This document shows, in pieces, positions 1-11,547 of a stretch of 64,000 bases of DNA. Positions within the stretch are counted from its first letter, which is position 1. Each line of letters opens with the position of its first letter. This DNA is from Coenobita brevimanus (Eukaryota; Arthropoda; Malacostraca; Decapoda; Coenobitidae). The stretch covers positions 25,047,797 through 25,111,796 of the forward strand of contig CM064732.1 in NCBI GenBank assembly GCA_032717465.1. Direction: 5' to 3'. The notes beneath the pieces were generated by a model. That model worked only from the letters and a program-made list of their open reading frames with translations. It did not search any database and was not told the origin of the DNA. The position numbers and the translations under genes are program-made.

Positions 1-829
1 GTCATGGGATAAAGATCACACTTTCTCGGAGGCTAACAGTACAAATGATACAGCATTCGTGAACAGATAGTCTTCGCTGTGTACTGTTGAGAAAGATTAT
101 AAAATTCTCGTCCTTAGAGAATCGGCGAAGTACGTCACATAAAGCAAAACTTACTATTTGATTTCGCAAGTCAATTCTGTGTGTTTACTTTCAATTAATA
201 TCAGCATTTTTATTCTTAAATTCACATTCCCCAGTGACACACCCCTCCATCTTTTCCTTCCTCACTCTTTCCCCTTCCTACCCTCCCCTTCCTTATCCCT
301 CTTATCCATTTATCCATTCTAGTCTGACCTTTTCCCTTCCTCCCTTTTAACTTTACTTCTTCCCTCCTTTCCTTTCTCATCCCACCCTTCTTTCCATCTC
401 CTTCCATCCTTCCTTTCCTTTCTTATACTCTTCTTTGCATTCTTTTCAATCTTCCTCTGTATTTATTTACTCCTTCACTTCCTCAACTCCCCTCTCTTTC
501 CCTCAACCCCTCCAAAAGTGCACCAACACGCCATCCGAAACTTTGCTGTCATCAAAACTAATTACTGTATGAGGTTCCTTAGTCTCATGCAATGCGGTAT
601 GCAAGCCTTACTCAAGTGGTGGCAAGCGAGAATGAGGTGGCGCGATGCATCTCTTACTTGTTAACGTGTATAACGATGGCACCTGCTGTTGATGACGTTT
701 AGCAGGACTACTGGACCTTAGGAAATAGGCTGTCTTGTCTTCACCCAAAGCCTTACACACACACACACACACTCAGTTATATATACATAGACTATGGACA
801 GAAATAAATATATAAAAGCGTGAAATGAA
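1..829. other. Non-coding flank with pyrimidine-rich tract
   Basis: I see no gene here. From about 238 to 520 the top strand is almost entirely C and T, in imperfect CCTTCC/TTTCC runs, and an (AC)n stretch sits at 754-772. The small open frames in this interval are low-complexity Lys/Arg/Glu-rich translations of the pyrimidine tract and look like artefacts of composition. Confidence 0.6.
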
Positions 830-1691
830 GGTTAGATGTTTAGAGGATTTACGTGGGTGTGTAAAATGCAACTGAGTGTTGTACGTGTAAGTTGATGTGC
901 GAGGAAGTTTCTGATTATGTGAATTCTCAGGTACGCAAGTTCGCATGTGATTGATGCTGGTGGTTAGGAGTACTGCAAGCGAGTTGCATGTGGATGTAAA
1001 AGAATTTTGAGGCTGTGAATAGATATGTGGAAGTGTAGGTCGGTATGAAAGGATGTTGGTAACTGAAAGGGCTGTAAAATGTTAAACAGGGGTGTAGGTT
1101 GGTGCGTGAAATTTAATGTGTAGGTGCGTTGATGGATATATTGTTGTGCTGGTGATTAGGTATGGTCGTGGAGGGATATGAGAGCTGAAGTTTGGGGAGT
1201 GAGTGTGGCACAGGGTAAGTGGTATTTGGGGATGTGTGGGACAACGGATGTGCGTGTGTGAGGGCGTTGGTGAATGCCTGGTGTGTAAGTGGGAATGTCT
1301 GAACGTTGATGGTGGTGTGCGAGTGAAGCTGGGTGAGGTTGGGAGTGGGCGTATGAGCCTACTAAGTGATGTGAGGTATGTAAACGGGTCTGTGAAGGTG
1401 CAGATGTATTTGGGTGTGTAAGTGGCACGGCGTCGGAGAAGGAGGGAATGGGCAGCGATGTGTGTTGGAGTGAAGACGATGGCGAGGGAATGTAGAAGAT
1501 AGTGTAAGAGGGAGGAGGAGTGTGCGTATGTGAAGGTTTAGTAACTGTGTACGGACCTCGGCAGGAAAAAGTGGAAGTAGGGTAAAGCCAGTGATTATGA
1601 AAAAAATTTATCATGCTAAATTTTTTTTTGATAGGTTAAAAATGGGCTAATTGAAGTTAGAATAATGATTTGTGTATTCTGCTGCATATAA

Positions 1692-1751
<60 letters not shown>

Positions 1752-2170
1752 CATATGGGAAGAGAGTATTAAGTAAGTGGAGATGAAAAGGATTCTGTGG
1801 AAGAATTATGTAAATACACAGTTATTATTCCGAGGGGCGTCAGGCGTATGTGCGTGGGTGTGTTGTAGAATGGGAGAAAATTGGATAGATACCGAAATCA
1901 GCCTTAGGCCTGTGTGAATGATGGATAAATGTGTATACCTGGGGATACTCTAGGAAGTAATGGCATATTCGAGTGTATGAAGATATTTTTCGGTGCAATG
2001 AGTGTATACTGATATATGGGAGTGTATATGCATAGGGATTATTAAGTGTATGAGAGTGTGGATAATATGAAGTAAATGTGGGCGTCATACAGTGCACATG
2101 TCTTGCCATCGAAACAGAATGTGTTCTGTGTAATATGCAAAAGATAGAAAGTAAAAATGACAAGATTTAA
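830..2170. repeat. Strand-asymmetric GT-rich degenerate tract with GT/GA microsatellite
   Basis: For about 1.3 kb the top strand is strongly enriched in G and T, with recurrent short words such as GTGTAGGT, GTATGTG and GGGTGTG. The unit is too degenerate for me to define a period. A clean (GT)n followed by (GA)n lies at 1691-1749. The Ser/Pro/His/Thr-rich minus-strand open frame at 1156-1614 is what such composition gives and shows no domain. Confidence 0.5.
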
Positions 2171-3009
2171 TACATGAACTAATGTGTGGGTGCCAAAGTA
2201 ATCGTATGAATAATGTATAAGCATAATCGTACATGAAAAGCTCTTCTGCATACTACACAGCTGCTAAAGGAACTAGCATTTCGAGTAACCTCTCTATTTG
2301 TTCAGTTAGTTGATGTACTTCTTATTCTATTCTTGCCACTACCAGCCGGTGTAATTCAACCACTGTGAGAATTGGCGAACTGACGATTTTAGATACAGGC
2401 TTTAATAACTACCTCACTCCAAGGGGATCTCAACTGCTGAGGAAAACAGACTGGTACTAAAGAAATAAGTCCTGTACTTGATAAAGTTACGGAGTTTATG
2501 TATCCACAGACGACCGTATTGGTGAAGCTGGGACTGCAAAGACATAGACAAGCAGAAGATTATAAGGATAGTTCTTATAACGGGTGATGATGATGATTAA
2601 TACCTCTGATAATTTTTTAAGTTGCCCACTACACTGTATAATATGGAACACAGGCCCATCACATCTAACAGTTAGAGATTTACCATAACTGACAGTTAAC
2701 AGTTTTAAAGGCTCTAAGTTTTAGTAATATGCCAGGAAAATATTAAAATAAAACTAGAACCGTAACTCATGCTACATGTTGCCGGACTAACCCTGAAAAT
2801 CACTCAAAGTGGCTGCGCTGAAACACTTTCAAAGCTCATTAGCTCGTTAATCATTACAATGGAATATTTTAGGTGCATTATAAAGTTTAACATGGAGCGA
2901 TTTTGTTCAGCTGAGAAGTATCCTAACGAAGCAGTAAAAGCATTCGTATATTACTGAGACAGACATAAGACCATTTTGTACAACTTAAGCAAGACTTCAT
3001 TGTAGCTGG
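2171..3009. other. Non-coding, no recognised feature
   Basis: AT-rich sequence without long open frames, tRNA-like boxes or obvious repeats. The 62-residue frame at 2769-2957 has no recognisable domain. Confidence 0.4.
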
Positions 3010-3215
3010 GTTAATCATTTCACTTTGGTGGAATTGGGTTGTGGCGACCACCATTCATTCACTTGATGTTGTGCTGCCTACTTCATCCTTTACTTTTTTA
3101 TATTCCTTTTCTGTGTTTGTCTTTCTCTCTTCTTATTTCTCTTATCCTTTCCGTCACATATTACTACTGTCCGTTAAACTTCAGATGGCCCTACACTGAG
3201 TGAGATGCCTAATGA
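3010..3215 (-). repeat. Hairpin SINE-like family, copy a (partial)
   Basis: The reverse complement aligns by eye with the purine-rich half and GGATG-containing end of the copies at 4700-5005 and 33851-34090. Shared parts include the run CATCAAGTGA(G/A)TG(G/A)ATG followed by a G/T-rich box, and the purine-rich AGGAAAGA/AGAAATA tract. This copy ends before the AAATGGTTTCCTG hairpin. It lies in opposite orientation to the other three copies. Confidence 0.6.
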
Positions 3216-3639
3216 TTTCCTGTAACCGAGGAATCAATTTATAACGTTTGGTAGTAACCATGTAACCAAATAAAGGCGATAAGTGAAGCTTACTATAGTG
3301 CTCCTGTTAAAAAGGTTAAGACATATACGGCGTCCATCTGCGAACCAAACCTGCAGAGATTTTTGTTTTCCTGTGACGGATATATCTGCTTGGCCATAGA
3401 GAATGGGGTTACTCGTCAGCAACAGCTTCAGTGACATTTTCTTTATTATATTATTGACAAATTCAGATTATTTTACTTGGCATACGAAGGACTTCTCGAA
3501 CTGGAATGGTTAAACACAACATTAATTAATTACCTGAAAACAGGATTTTTATCCTAAGTAAAACCATGCAGAGAGACAGGCGACCTAAGCTAGAAATCAA
3601 ATCACGTCAGTGAATTCAACACGTAAATCGAAATAGCTC

Positions 3640-4345
3640 CCAACCCTTTATCTGCGAGTAAGTCTTCCGTAGATTAAATAAATCCTGCGGAGGTAGCAAC
3701 AGCAAAACAAAAGGCATTGTCGTATTGACGAGTCACGAACGGTGGATCCAAATTCGGGCATGATTCAGGGAGATAATCAGTTCTCTGGGGTTAGTAAGAT
3801 TTGAAAAAAATCTCTATAGAACTGGAGGAGCCATAACACAGTCCTTTTCCCACAGACATGGTATAGCATGGGACATAGTTCATCTGGAGGTAGCAAAAAG
3901 AAAGCAAGAGTTATTATCATACAGAAATCAATAGCAGGTAAAATACATACTTCTCCGAGGGTAGTACAAATAAAACAAAAACAAAAAAAATGACCGAACT
4001 GAAGGGTTTTAAAAGCATCGTTCCCTGGGGCATAGTAAAACAGAGGCAAATAAATGATATATACACTGGCGGTAGCAAGAATGAAGCAGAAGACATCACT
4101 AGACGAAAGTCAAAAGCTGCGGGCCCAAATAATCCTCTAATGGCAGCAAAAATTAAAGGAGAGATATCATCTTTAGTACAAGATGAAAGCCAGAAGCAGG
4201 GGACATACACATAATCCGCTGGTGATAGCTCGCATATAACAGAATCCAAAACAATGGTTCTAACCTCGTATAGGATCGCAAAGAGTCCGAATACAATTCT
4301 CTGGTGGTAGTAAAAATAAAAATGGAAGATATATTGCTCTGAAGA
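3640..4345 (+). repeat. Degenerate tandem repeat with CTGGNGGTAGCAAAAA core
   Basis: A loosely conserved core of about 20 bases, CTGG(A/C/T)GGTAG(C/T)AAAAA followed by an AT-rich run, recurs near 3692, 3783, 3882, 3955, 4065, 4131, 4216 and 4301, at spacings of roughly 45 to 110 bases. It looks like the remains of an old minisatellite with a unit near 80 bases. The complement of the same core recurs at 7.85-9.7 kb. No protein is supported. Confidence 0.45.
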
Positions 4346-4699
4346 AATGCTAATAAGTGATTCTCACTCGTGTCACATACACAGAGGAGGAATACATTAT
4401 CTTAGTTTAATAAAAGAGGAAATCCGTGGAATAAAAATTTTGGAGGCGGGCCACACTGAAAATAAATGCGTCCCATACAGTCACAATTTATTATAACATC
4501 CATCATCATCCAATCCTACGTTGCCTTATGAGGAGCGTTGGAGCCAGGGGCTAGGCAAGTTGGTCTTGACATTTAAGATGAGAGTGACCAGCCTCACTCA
4601 TCCCTGAGTGGCATTACATGAGCAATAAATCCCAACCATCCCTTGGATATAAACCTTCACCAGCTCAATCCGATCGGAGCGCTGCAATTACTCACTAAA

Positions 4700-5005
4700 C
4701 AACCAGGTGCCATATTTGGTTATATGGTTACCATCCAGCATAGTAAATGGTTTCCTGGTGTACAGGAAACCATTTGGCTTGCCACTCAATGTACAGTTAC
4801 CCTCAGGCAGAAGGAACAAGAATGAATGAAGGAAAGAAAGACAAAAGAGGGAGTGTAAAGTCACCCGTAGGCAGAGGGACGAGGAAAGAATGAAGTAAAG
4901 AATGACAGAAGAGGAAGGAAGGAAAGGAAGGAGGAGAGGAAAGGACAGACAAGAGCAGCACTAGATCGAGTGAGTGGATGGTGAGCTCCCCCACCTACCA
5001 CAAAT
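4700..5005 (+). repeat. Hairpin SINE-like family, copy b
   Basis: This copy starts with the shared GGTTATATGGTTACC block. It contains a 13-base inverted repeat, AAATGGTTTCCTG and its complement, separated by five bases (about 4746-4776). A long purine-rich stretch follows, and it ends GTGAGTGGATGG...CCACCTACCACAA. The same order of blocks occurs at 21.52 kb and 33.85 kb. I see no tRNA-type A and B boxes in it, so its class is uncertain. Confidence 0.7.
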
Positions 5006-7541
5006 TATATTAAAGTAAGAAGAAGCGCTACAGGGCTGCTCCGTAGAGGGGTGGGGGTGGGGGATTAAGGGGAATGGATTAGTGGGGGAGAGAATAGGAC
5101 ACAGACAGGGCAGAGAGGGATATCGGGAGAGAATGAGAAAACTGGCAAACGAAAGAAGAAATGGAAAGGGAGACATGAGAGAGACTGAGGGAATGTGAAG
5201 GGAAAAAGAAGGGAATGAGAGAGAGGGGGGGGGGGATCCCATTTTCTGGTGCAATAGCATCAGAAAGTGATACCTCAATGCCAGCATTCTGCCCTGAACC
5301 ATCTTGTTTTTCAGAAGTAGACGAAACACCAGGAAGATAAACGCAGATCTAACACACTGACCTGCTACACACAGGCTGGCCTACAACACATGTTATATAC
5401 ACATATTTTCACATCATTGCGAAATACCCATCACATATGCGCTCATTTCCTTTTGCATCATTTGTGTGTTAGATTTACAACCAAAAATTTGAAATAGTCT
5501 AAATTAGTAAGAACCAGAAACCACATTTGATTTACTTTACAAGTAGTATTATCTTGGATGAAGGTTTCATCAAAGAAGGCTAAGGAAACCCCAATATGCA
5601 GGACTGGAATCTGGTCTTAGATAAAATATTCCGTCAAAGCTTGCTTCAGCAACTGCTTTGTTTGAGAAAAATCTGGTGTTCTGGTATTTTCCTTCTAAGC
5701 ACTTTAGTGACGACAAAGTCGCATAACAGTAAATGGGTGAAACACTTCTTGACATTGGTCTATTTCTTTCAGTTGGCCAACCATAAACTTTGACTATCTC
5801 GTCCATACGATAAGCAAAGTATCGTAATCGCATATTTAATTCACCACAACATGGCCTGAAAGTGGCATGCCCATTACCGTAGTTGATGACCACCATAGCT
5901 CTTTTTAACAGCCGTAACAGTCGGTGTTTCCATTTGGTTCAGCGACTTCCTCGTCTAAGAACATCAGTTTCTGTAGTTATTATATGAGGTGGCTTGCAAG
6001 CTGCTACATAGTTGATCTTGATTTATCAGAAGGATAACATTGTACTACTACCTTCAGTGCAAGATCACCAACCGACTGGCAATATCCACTTCATCTGACC
6101 ATCAAAATTAAGTTTAGTGGACCAGAAGCTACCCTGACCGGAAGTGTACTAAATTCCAAAAGTGCATTCGTGGTTGATTGTGGAACAGACCCATCGAACT
6201 TGACAATTCACTTTAAGCCGTACACACTCAGCCATAGTTAGAGAAGAATCAGTTTGGAAAAATGACACCCATTTCCACCAGAATAAAGATATTACTGAGG
6301 TCATCTCTAACATCTTTACCAATGACTAAGAATTTCCTGAAGATAAATCAGTCCCTTCATATGTATACAGTATATGCTGTCTGTTCACCTGTCCATGCTG
6401 GGATAAAACTTACAGTTTATTAACTCTTCACAAATAAAATGTCTGTAGTACGTTTCAGTCACTTGATCCCCTAAATAATATAAATACTAATTTCTGCTAT
6501 CTCCAAACGATTCTGTTTAACTTGGGGAAGATTTCTCATGTTACTGCAATTACAAACTTTTTTTTTTTTTTTGTCTTTTTCTTCCGAGACATGTAGGCAA
6601 CCCTGACAGAGATGAGTAATGCTGAGAGTTTCCCTTCACATCTATTTTGCATCTGGGCAAACGGCCTGCTCTTGTCAGAGATTTCACTGCTCTCCATTTC
6701 AACAACTTCACGGTATTACCCTGCGATTACCATTCTTTGTATAACCCTTGACTCCTTCATGCAGATGAAGTATTCTTTAATTAATTTTTCATACCTCCAG
6801 ACAATTTTATTCAGCTTTGGATAGATTTTTCGAAATGACAAGGTTAGAAACAACCTTCATGGACCTCTTTACCACAAAAGGTCTAGCCAAGACTGAACAG
6901 ATTTTATGGCACCCACAAGAATAAAGTAAACATGAAAGAGCATTCAAAGAGTTCAGCATATGCGTCCACCAACTCGCCTAAGGGTCGGATATTTGACCTT
7001 CCATTTATTGCTCTCAAAATCAAATTACTTCGGGCTTGCTTGATCATTAGTTCTTCCACAAATTTTAGTCTAAATCAGATCACAGCTACATACGTTGATC
7101 ACGTCCCGTGACCTTGACTACTAACCTTTCCCTCTAACCTTGACCAATTACTGACTGTTAGCAAAATTTAATCCCTTAATCATTGCCATAGCTTGAGCCA
7201 TTCTACAATGTTAGATTTATATAGGACAAAAACTGTGTTATTTATTTTTTTGCTTAGCTGTGTGACCTTGATTTTTTACCTATTGCTATGAAAAGTAAGA
7301 AAAAACAAATCCGTTACTCCTCCTCATCTCTTCTATCAATTTTAATCCATATCATATCAAAACTGTTTTTGTTATTTCACTCGTACACAAAAACAAGGTT
7401 CGAACTTTGGCCATGCCCCTGACATGACCTTGACCTTTGACCTATTGTTCTTAAAAAAACAATGAATCAAAACGATAGTTATCTCGAAACCCCTGCCAGC
7501 CAACCATGGATGAATTCGAATGAAGTGCTAGCGTTATCATG

Positions 7542-7544
<3 letters not shown>
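5006..7544. other. Non-coding, no recognised feature
   Basis: No domain-bearing open frame is present. A poly(T) run sits at about 6560-6574. Between 7100 and 7450 there are several TGACCTTGA words (near 7108, 7252 and 7425), related to the CCTTGACC repeats at 15.7-16.6 kb. The remainder is unremarkable. Confidence 0.4.

Positions 7545-7615
<71 letters not shown>
7545..7615. repeat. (AC)n microsatellite
   Basis: About 71 bases of uninterrupted AC. A second, short (GA)n run lies at 7771-7793. The Val-Cys open frame over it on the minus strand is an artefact of the dinucleotide. Confidence 0.95.
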
Positions 7616-7619
<4 letters not shown>

Positions 7620-7849
7620 ACAAAATATAAATTGCATTGTCCTTTCGCGAGTTCTGATGCATACAGTAAATATGTCATCGGATTCAAGCAGTTTAGGTAA
7701 CGACAACACACTGAGATGGAATGTGAAGGTGGGCGGAGGGAAAGTAGAGATGTATAGATAGAACAGGTAGAGAGAGAGAGAGAGAGAGAGAGAATCATAC
7801 AAACACATGGGATTCATTAATTTAATCTCTACGATGACATTCTTCGCAT

Positions 7850-9880
7850 TTTATTTTTGCCACCGCCTGACGATTTTAATCAACTTAACAAAGATACATG
7901 AACTATAGAGGAAAAAAAGTATGTTCTTCATTGATCCACTCGCTACCCAAGATCTCACCTAAGGGGAGTAATATCTTCTGGATGTAGAAAGAATAAAGTT
8001 CGTTATCGGATTGAGAGAAGTAAAATATCACCCAGTTTTATGTATAAGAGGTGAAGAAATACATTTGAAACGTTTTACAACAGAATAACGTAAGCAGGTT
8101 ACCGAAAACTTCATTCCTTATCCACTGGAATGATACAAATGAAAGTTCCATAACTATCACATGGGGTGACAATGGTTAGTGGGACATGTTAAGCGAGTCA
8201 ATGTTCGACTCTCGATATCATCTTATCTGGCCATGTTTCGTTGTTATCGAATGAGAAAACTACTATTGGTGCAAATGAATACAGGCCCAAACCTAATGGA
8301 AAGAAAAAAAAGTCGTTCTTTCACCGACACTGTAAAAACAAAGCTCTAATCACTCCACTGGCAGAGGAGAGTAAACCATTGGGCTGAACACTACACTTAA
8401 TGAAATTAACGCTTGGTATTTCTGAAACGAGCAGACCTTATTATATGAGGGCTTAAATGGCAATAAGCTAACTGTCAGAGATATGTTCAATCAATCATTC
8501 ACATTTTAAAAATATATCATTCCAAAAGATGTGAAAGTCGGGCTTGTCAGAATATCTTAATACCGATGCAATGAACAGCTTCGAAATGTTTGGGTATAAA
8601 ATTTTGTATAATAAAGTACTTATTAACATTCTGAATATAAGTCCAAAGTATCCTCCTCCATTCGTACGAGTATATGTTTGATATATATAATATTTTCTAT
8701 TGGATGCTAAAAGTTAATCCTCAGACTTGAGGAGGTTGACCAGGACCAAGTAAAATTGCACGGCGCTTACCATAATTTATTAACTAATTCTTTCCCTTGA
8801 AGTTTAAGGGGTACTCCCATTTTTTTTTTTTTTATTATAACAGACACACAGTAATGTTTTGAATACGAACGGCAGTGCGACCCAACTTCACTGTTAACCT
8901 TATCCTAGGTTACAGTGCAGGTTTTATGTTTACGATATCCTGGAGACAAGTCCAGAATTCCGAGGAAAAGGGGGCAAGATTGTTACGTAAAAAGTTATAT
9001 AACACACGAATTCCAAAGTTTTCCTTTTAAGATATTCACGCTGATCTTTTTCCCTTTTTCTCATATAGCCTAGCCTGACGAGATGGGTGGAAATAGTGTT
9101 TTTATTGTATCTTTGTTGCCCAATGGCTGTTTTGCTCATCTAAAAAAGGACTTCGTGACCAAAAGGATTAAAAGGAACTATTGATCATTTCATCAACATG
9201 ACGCCTTGCAAGTAATATTTTAATTTTGCCGAGCTCAGGAAGGACATTTCTGAAGAAAGAGTATAAAATGAAGCTCCACTGACTGTGCTGTGAAGCCGGT
9301 GCCTTTTGGACTTTATTCATTCTACTACCAGACGATTTTATTCAGGTCAGTCAGGACCTGTCTGTTCAGAAATGAATAACTGCCTCCATTAAAATCATCA
9401 CTGTGATGACGTCTTCCATATTGGCCACCCAAAACGATTTACTCGAATCAGAAAGGATCCCTCAGGTCAAAGGGATTACGCAAATTCTCTTAACTCCTTC
9501 ACAACGGTTACAATTTTCCAGGCATAGCCCTGTTGCTTAACGATTTTACTATGATTAAGAAGAACCTCTGTTATTAGAATTAAAATCACAGCCTCCATTA
9601 AGCCCTTCCTTGGAATTTTGCCACCACAATTTTTTTATTATTAATTTATGTATTTATTTATTTATTTAAATACTGCTCAAGAAGAACCGTAGTAAATGGT
9701 TTACAAAAGTAACTGGCGTGTCACAAGTGCTGACAATTTTAACCTTTTCAGTACGATAGCACCTTGTTACAGTTAATACTTGTTTTTACCACATTTTATT
9801 AATTTGGTTTCTTTAGCTCGCTTTCATGAAAGCGTTAACGCACGCCATATCTAACATTTTCAGTCCGAAAATTTTATCAC
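7850..9880 (-). repeat. Scattered remnants of the degenerate core repeat, opposite orientation
   Basis: The complement of the 3.65-4.35 kb core appears as (C/G)(T/C)ACC(A/G)(G/C)(A/C)CGATTTTA-like words near 7858, 9326, 9433 and 9537, with similar, more decayed forms near 6504 and 6800. Spacing is irregular (roughly 100 bases in the 9.3-9.6 kb group). The interval also has a poly(T) run at 8820 and a TTTA-rich stretch at 9640-9670. No coding function is seen. Confidence 0.35.
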
Positions 9881-9921
9881 AAATCATCTGGAGAATAGCC
9901 ACAGATTAACCCCTTAACCGC

Positions 9922-10035
9922 GGGGCGTCACTTTCGTGACGCTTGGGAGCAAGGGATCATACCGTGGGGCGTCAGTTTCGTGACGCTTGGGAGCAAGGGA
10001 TCATATCGCGGGGCGTCGCTTTTGTGATTCTGTGT
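9922..10035. repeat. 44-bp tandem repeat with GCGTCACTTTCGTGACGC hairpin
   Basis: Units begin at 9922, 9966 and 10010, a 44-base period, with the third incomplete. Each of the first two contains an inverted repeat around TTTC (GCGTCA...TGACGC), which could fold into a seven-pair hairpin. The array lies just inside the left terminal repeat of the TTAA element and may be a subterminal binding array. Confidence 0.75.
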
Positions 10036-10647
10036 TATTTTGAATTCACCCGGGCTTCCAAGTGGGGGCTTGTATCATCTATCAGTACTGCCAATGTCCA
10101 ACACTAGTCAGCACTCCTAATCTCATCTGTACTCCCATCCATTGTTGACAATTTAGCCATTTCTCCCCGTTCTTGACTCCCTTCCCTACCCCCCCTCCAT
10201 TACCCTCTCCTCTCGCCTGCCTGGTCGTGCTACGCTCAGTAAATCTTCCCTGGAATTTTTCACTGATTTCATCCATTGAAATAAGCCCTATGCCCTATTC
10301 TTATACCAAATAATATATACAAGAAAGAAATAAGGTAAGTGAGGGTGCCATACACCTGGAATTGGCTGATTATCACCTGACAACACCTCACATGCACTCG
10401 TTCGCTAATTTTCGCTGTTTTTTTCCACTTGAAATATGCCGTATAATCTATTTTCGTAATAAATATATATGTAAGGAGGGAAGGGAGAAGCCTAAGTGAT
10501 ATTTACATTCACCTGGAATACTCCCCCAGTATCCCTACTTGTCGTACGAGGCGACTAAAAGGGTTGGTGGTGGGTTAGTGCCCCACCCCGTAAAAAGAAC
10601 TAACTAAAAAAGCAAATAAAGCGCCTCGGACCCGGACGGACCATACG

Positions 10648-11538
10648 TTGACGACTAAGGAACGGACAAAGGACATTCTGAGAGTAGGAACGTGGAATGT
10701 GAGAGGAGTGAATGATGAAGTGAAAGAGAGAGAGATTGTCCAGGTGCTTGAGGATGCAAAAGTGGATATATGTGGATTGACTGAAACTAAATGGAAAGGT
10801 GAAAGGATGAGGGAATGGGAATATGGTGTAGGTATATGTGCGGAAGTCAGTGAGAATGAGAGGGCAAGAGAGGGAGTATGTCTGATGATAAGCAAGAAGT
10901 GGAAGGAGAATATAAGAGAGTATGGAACAGTGGGTGCAAGGATTGTATGGGTGAGGATGAAAGTAGGTATACAAGCATGGGCGATTGTATGTGTGTATGC
11001 TCCAACAGAGGATCGAGTGGCAAGAGTGAAAGATGAGTTTTGGGCGAGAGTAGAAGCATGTATGGACAAGTTTGAGAGGAGCGAGAGAGTGCTGTTGATT
11101 GGAGACATGAATGGCAAAGTCGGGAATGTACGAGTGGATGGAGTGGTTGGTCAGTGGGGTGTGCCAGCGGAAGTAGATGGGAATGGTAGTGCTTTGGTGG
11201 ACATCTGTGCTGGTAAGGGGTTGGCAATAGCCAACACCTACTTTCGTCATAAGATGATCCACCGGTATACATGGAGAGTAATGAGGAGGATGGACGGTGA
11301 ACTTGTTGAACGAAAGGCAATGATAGACTACGTGTGTGTGGATGAGCGAATGAGAAGACAAGTGTTGGATGCAAGGGTGTGGAGAGGGTGGGGGAATGGA
11401 GTCTCGGACCATCACTTAGTGATGGCCAAGGTAGAGCTGCAAAGAAAGTGGTTGAGGAGGCGAAGGGGAAGACAGGAGGAAGCAGCTCCTGTGAGAAGAG
11501 TGGAGAAATTGCAAGATAGTGAGAAGAGGACAGAGTAA
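10648..11538 (+). CDS. LINE endonuclease domain (N-terminal part of one broken frame)
   Basis: Encodes an apurinic/apyrimidinic-type endonuclease that would nick target DNA for target-primed reverse transcription. Visible motifs, numbered from position 10648: WNVRG at 16-20, ETK at 46-48 with the metal-binding Glu, VYAP at 116-119, GDMNG at 152-156, IDYV at 226-229 and the catalytic SDHH at 253-256. All key residues are present, so the domain looks intact. The frame has no clear ATG start; a TTG at 10648 is simply where the open frame is conveniently counted from. It ends in TAA at 11536, and the following RT frame continues in the same register. The stop may therefore be a single inactivating mutation, or less likely a recoding site. 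Confidence 0.85.
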   Translation: MTTKERTKDILRVGTWNVRGVNDEVKEREIVQVLEDAKVDICGLTETKWKGERMREWEYGVGICAEVSENERAREGVCLMISKKWKENIREYGTVGARIVWVRMKVGIQAWAIVCVYAPTEDRVARVKDEFWARVEACMDKFERSERVLLIGDMNGKVGNVRVDGVVGQWGVPAEVDGNGSALVDICAGKGLAIANTYFRHKMIHRYTWRVMRRMDGELVERKAMIDYVCVDERMRRQVLDARVWRGWGNGVSDHHLVMAKVELQRKWLRRRRGRQEEAAPVRRVEKLQDSEKRTE

Positions 11539-11547
11539 AAGAGCATA

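Noticed and set aside
7545..7615. Val-Cys, Ile-Tyr and Ser-Leu repeat proteins over microsatellites
   Set aside because: Dinucleotide repeats translate into such strings in any frame; no evidence of genes.
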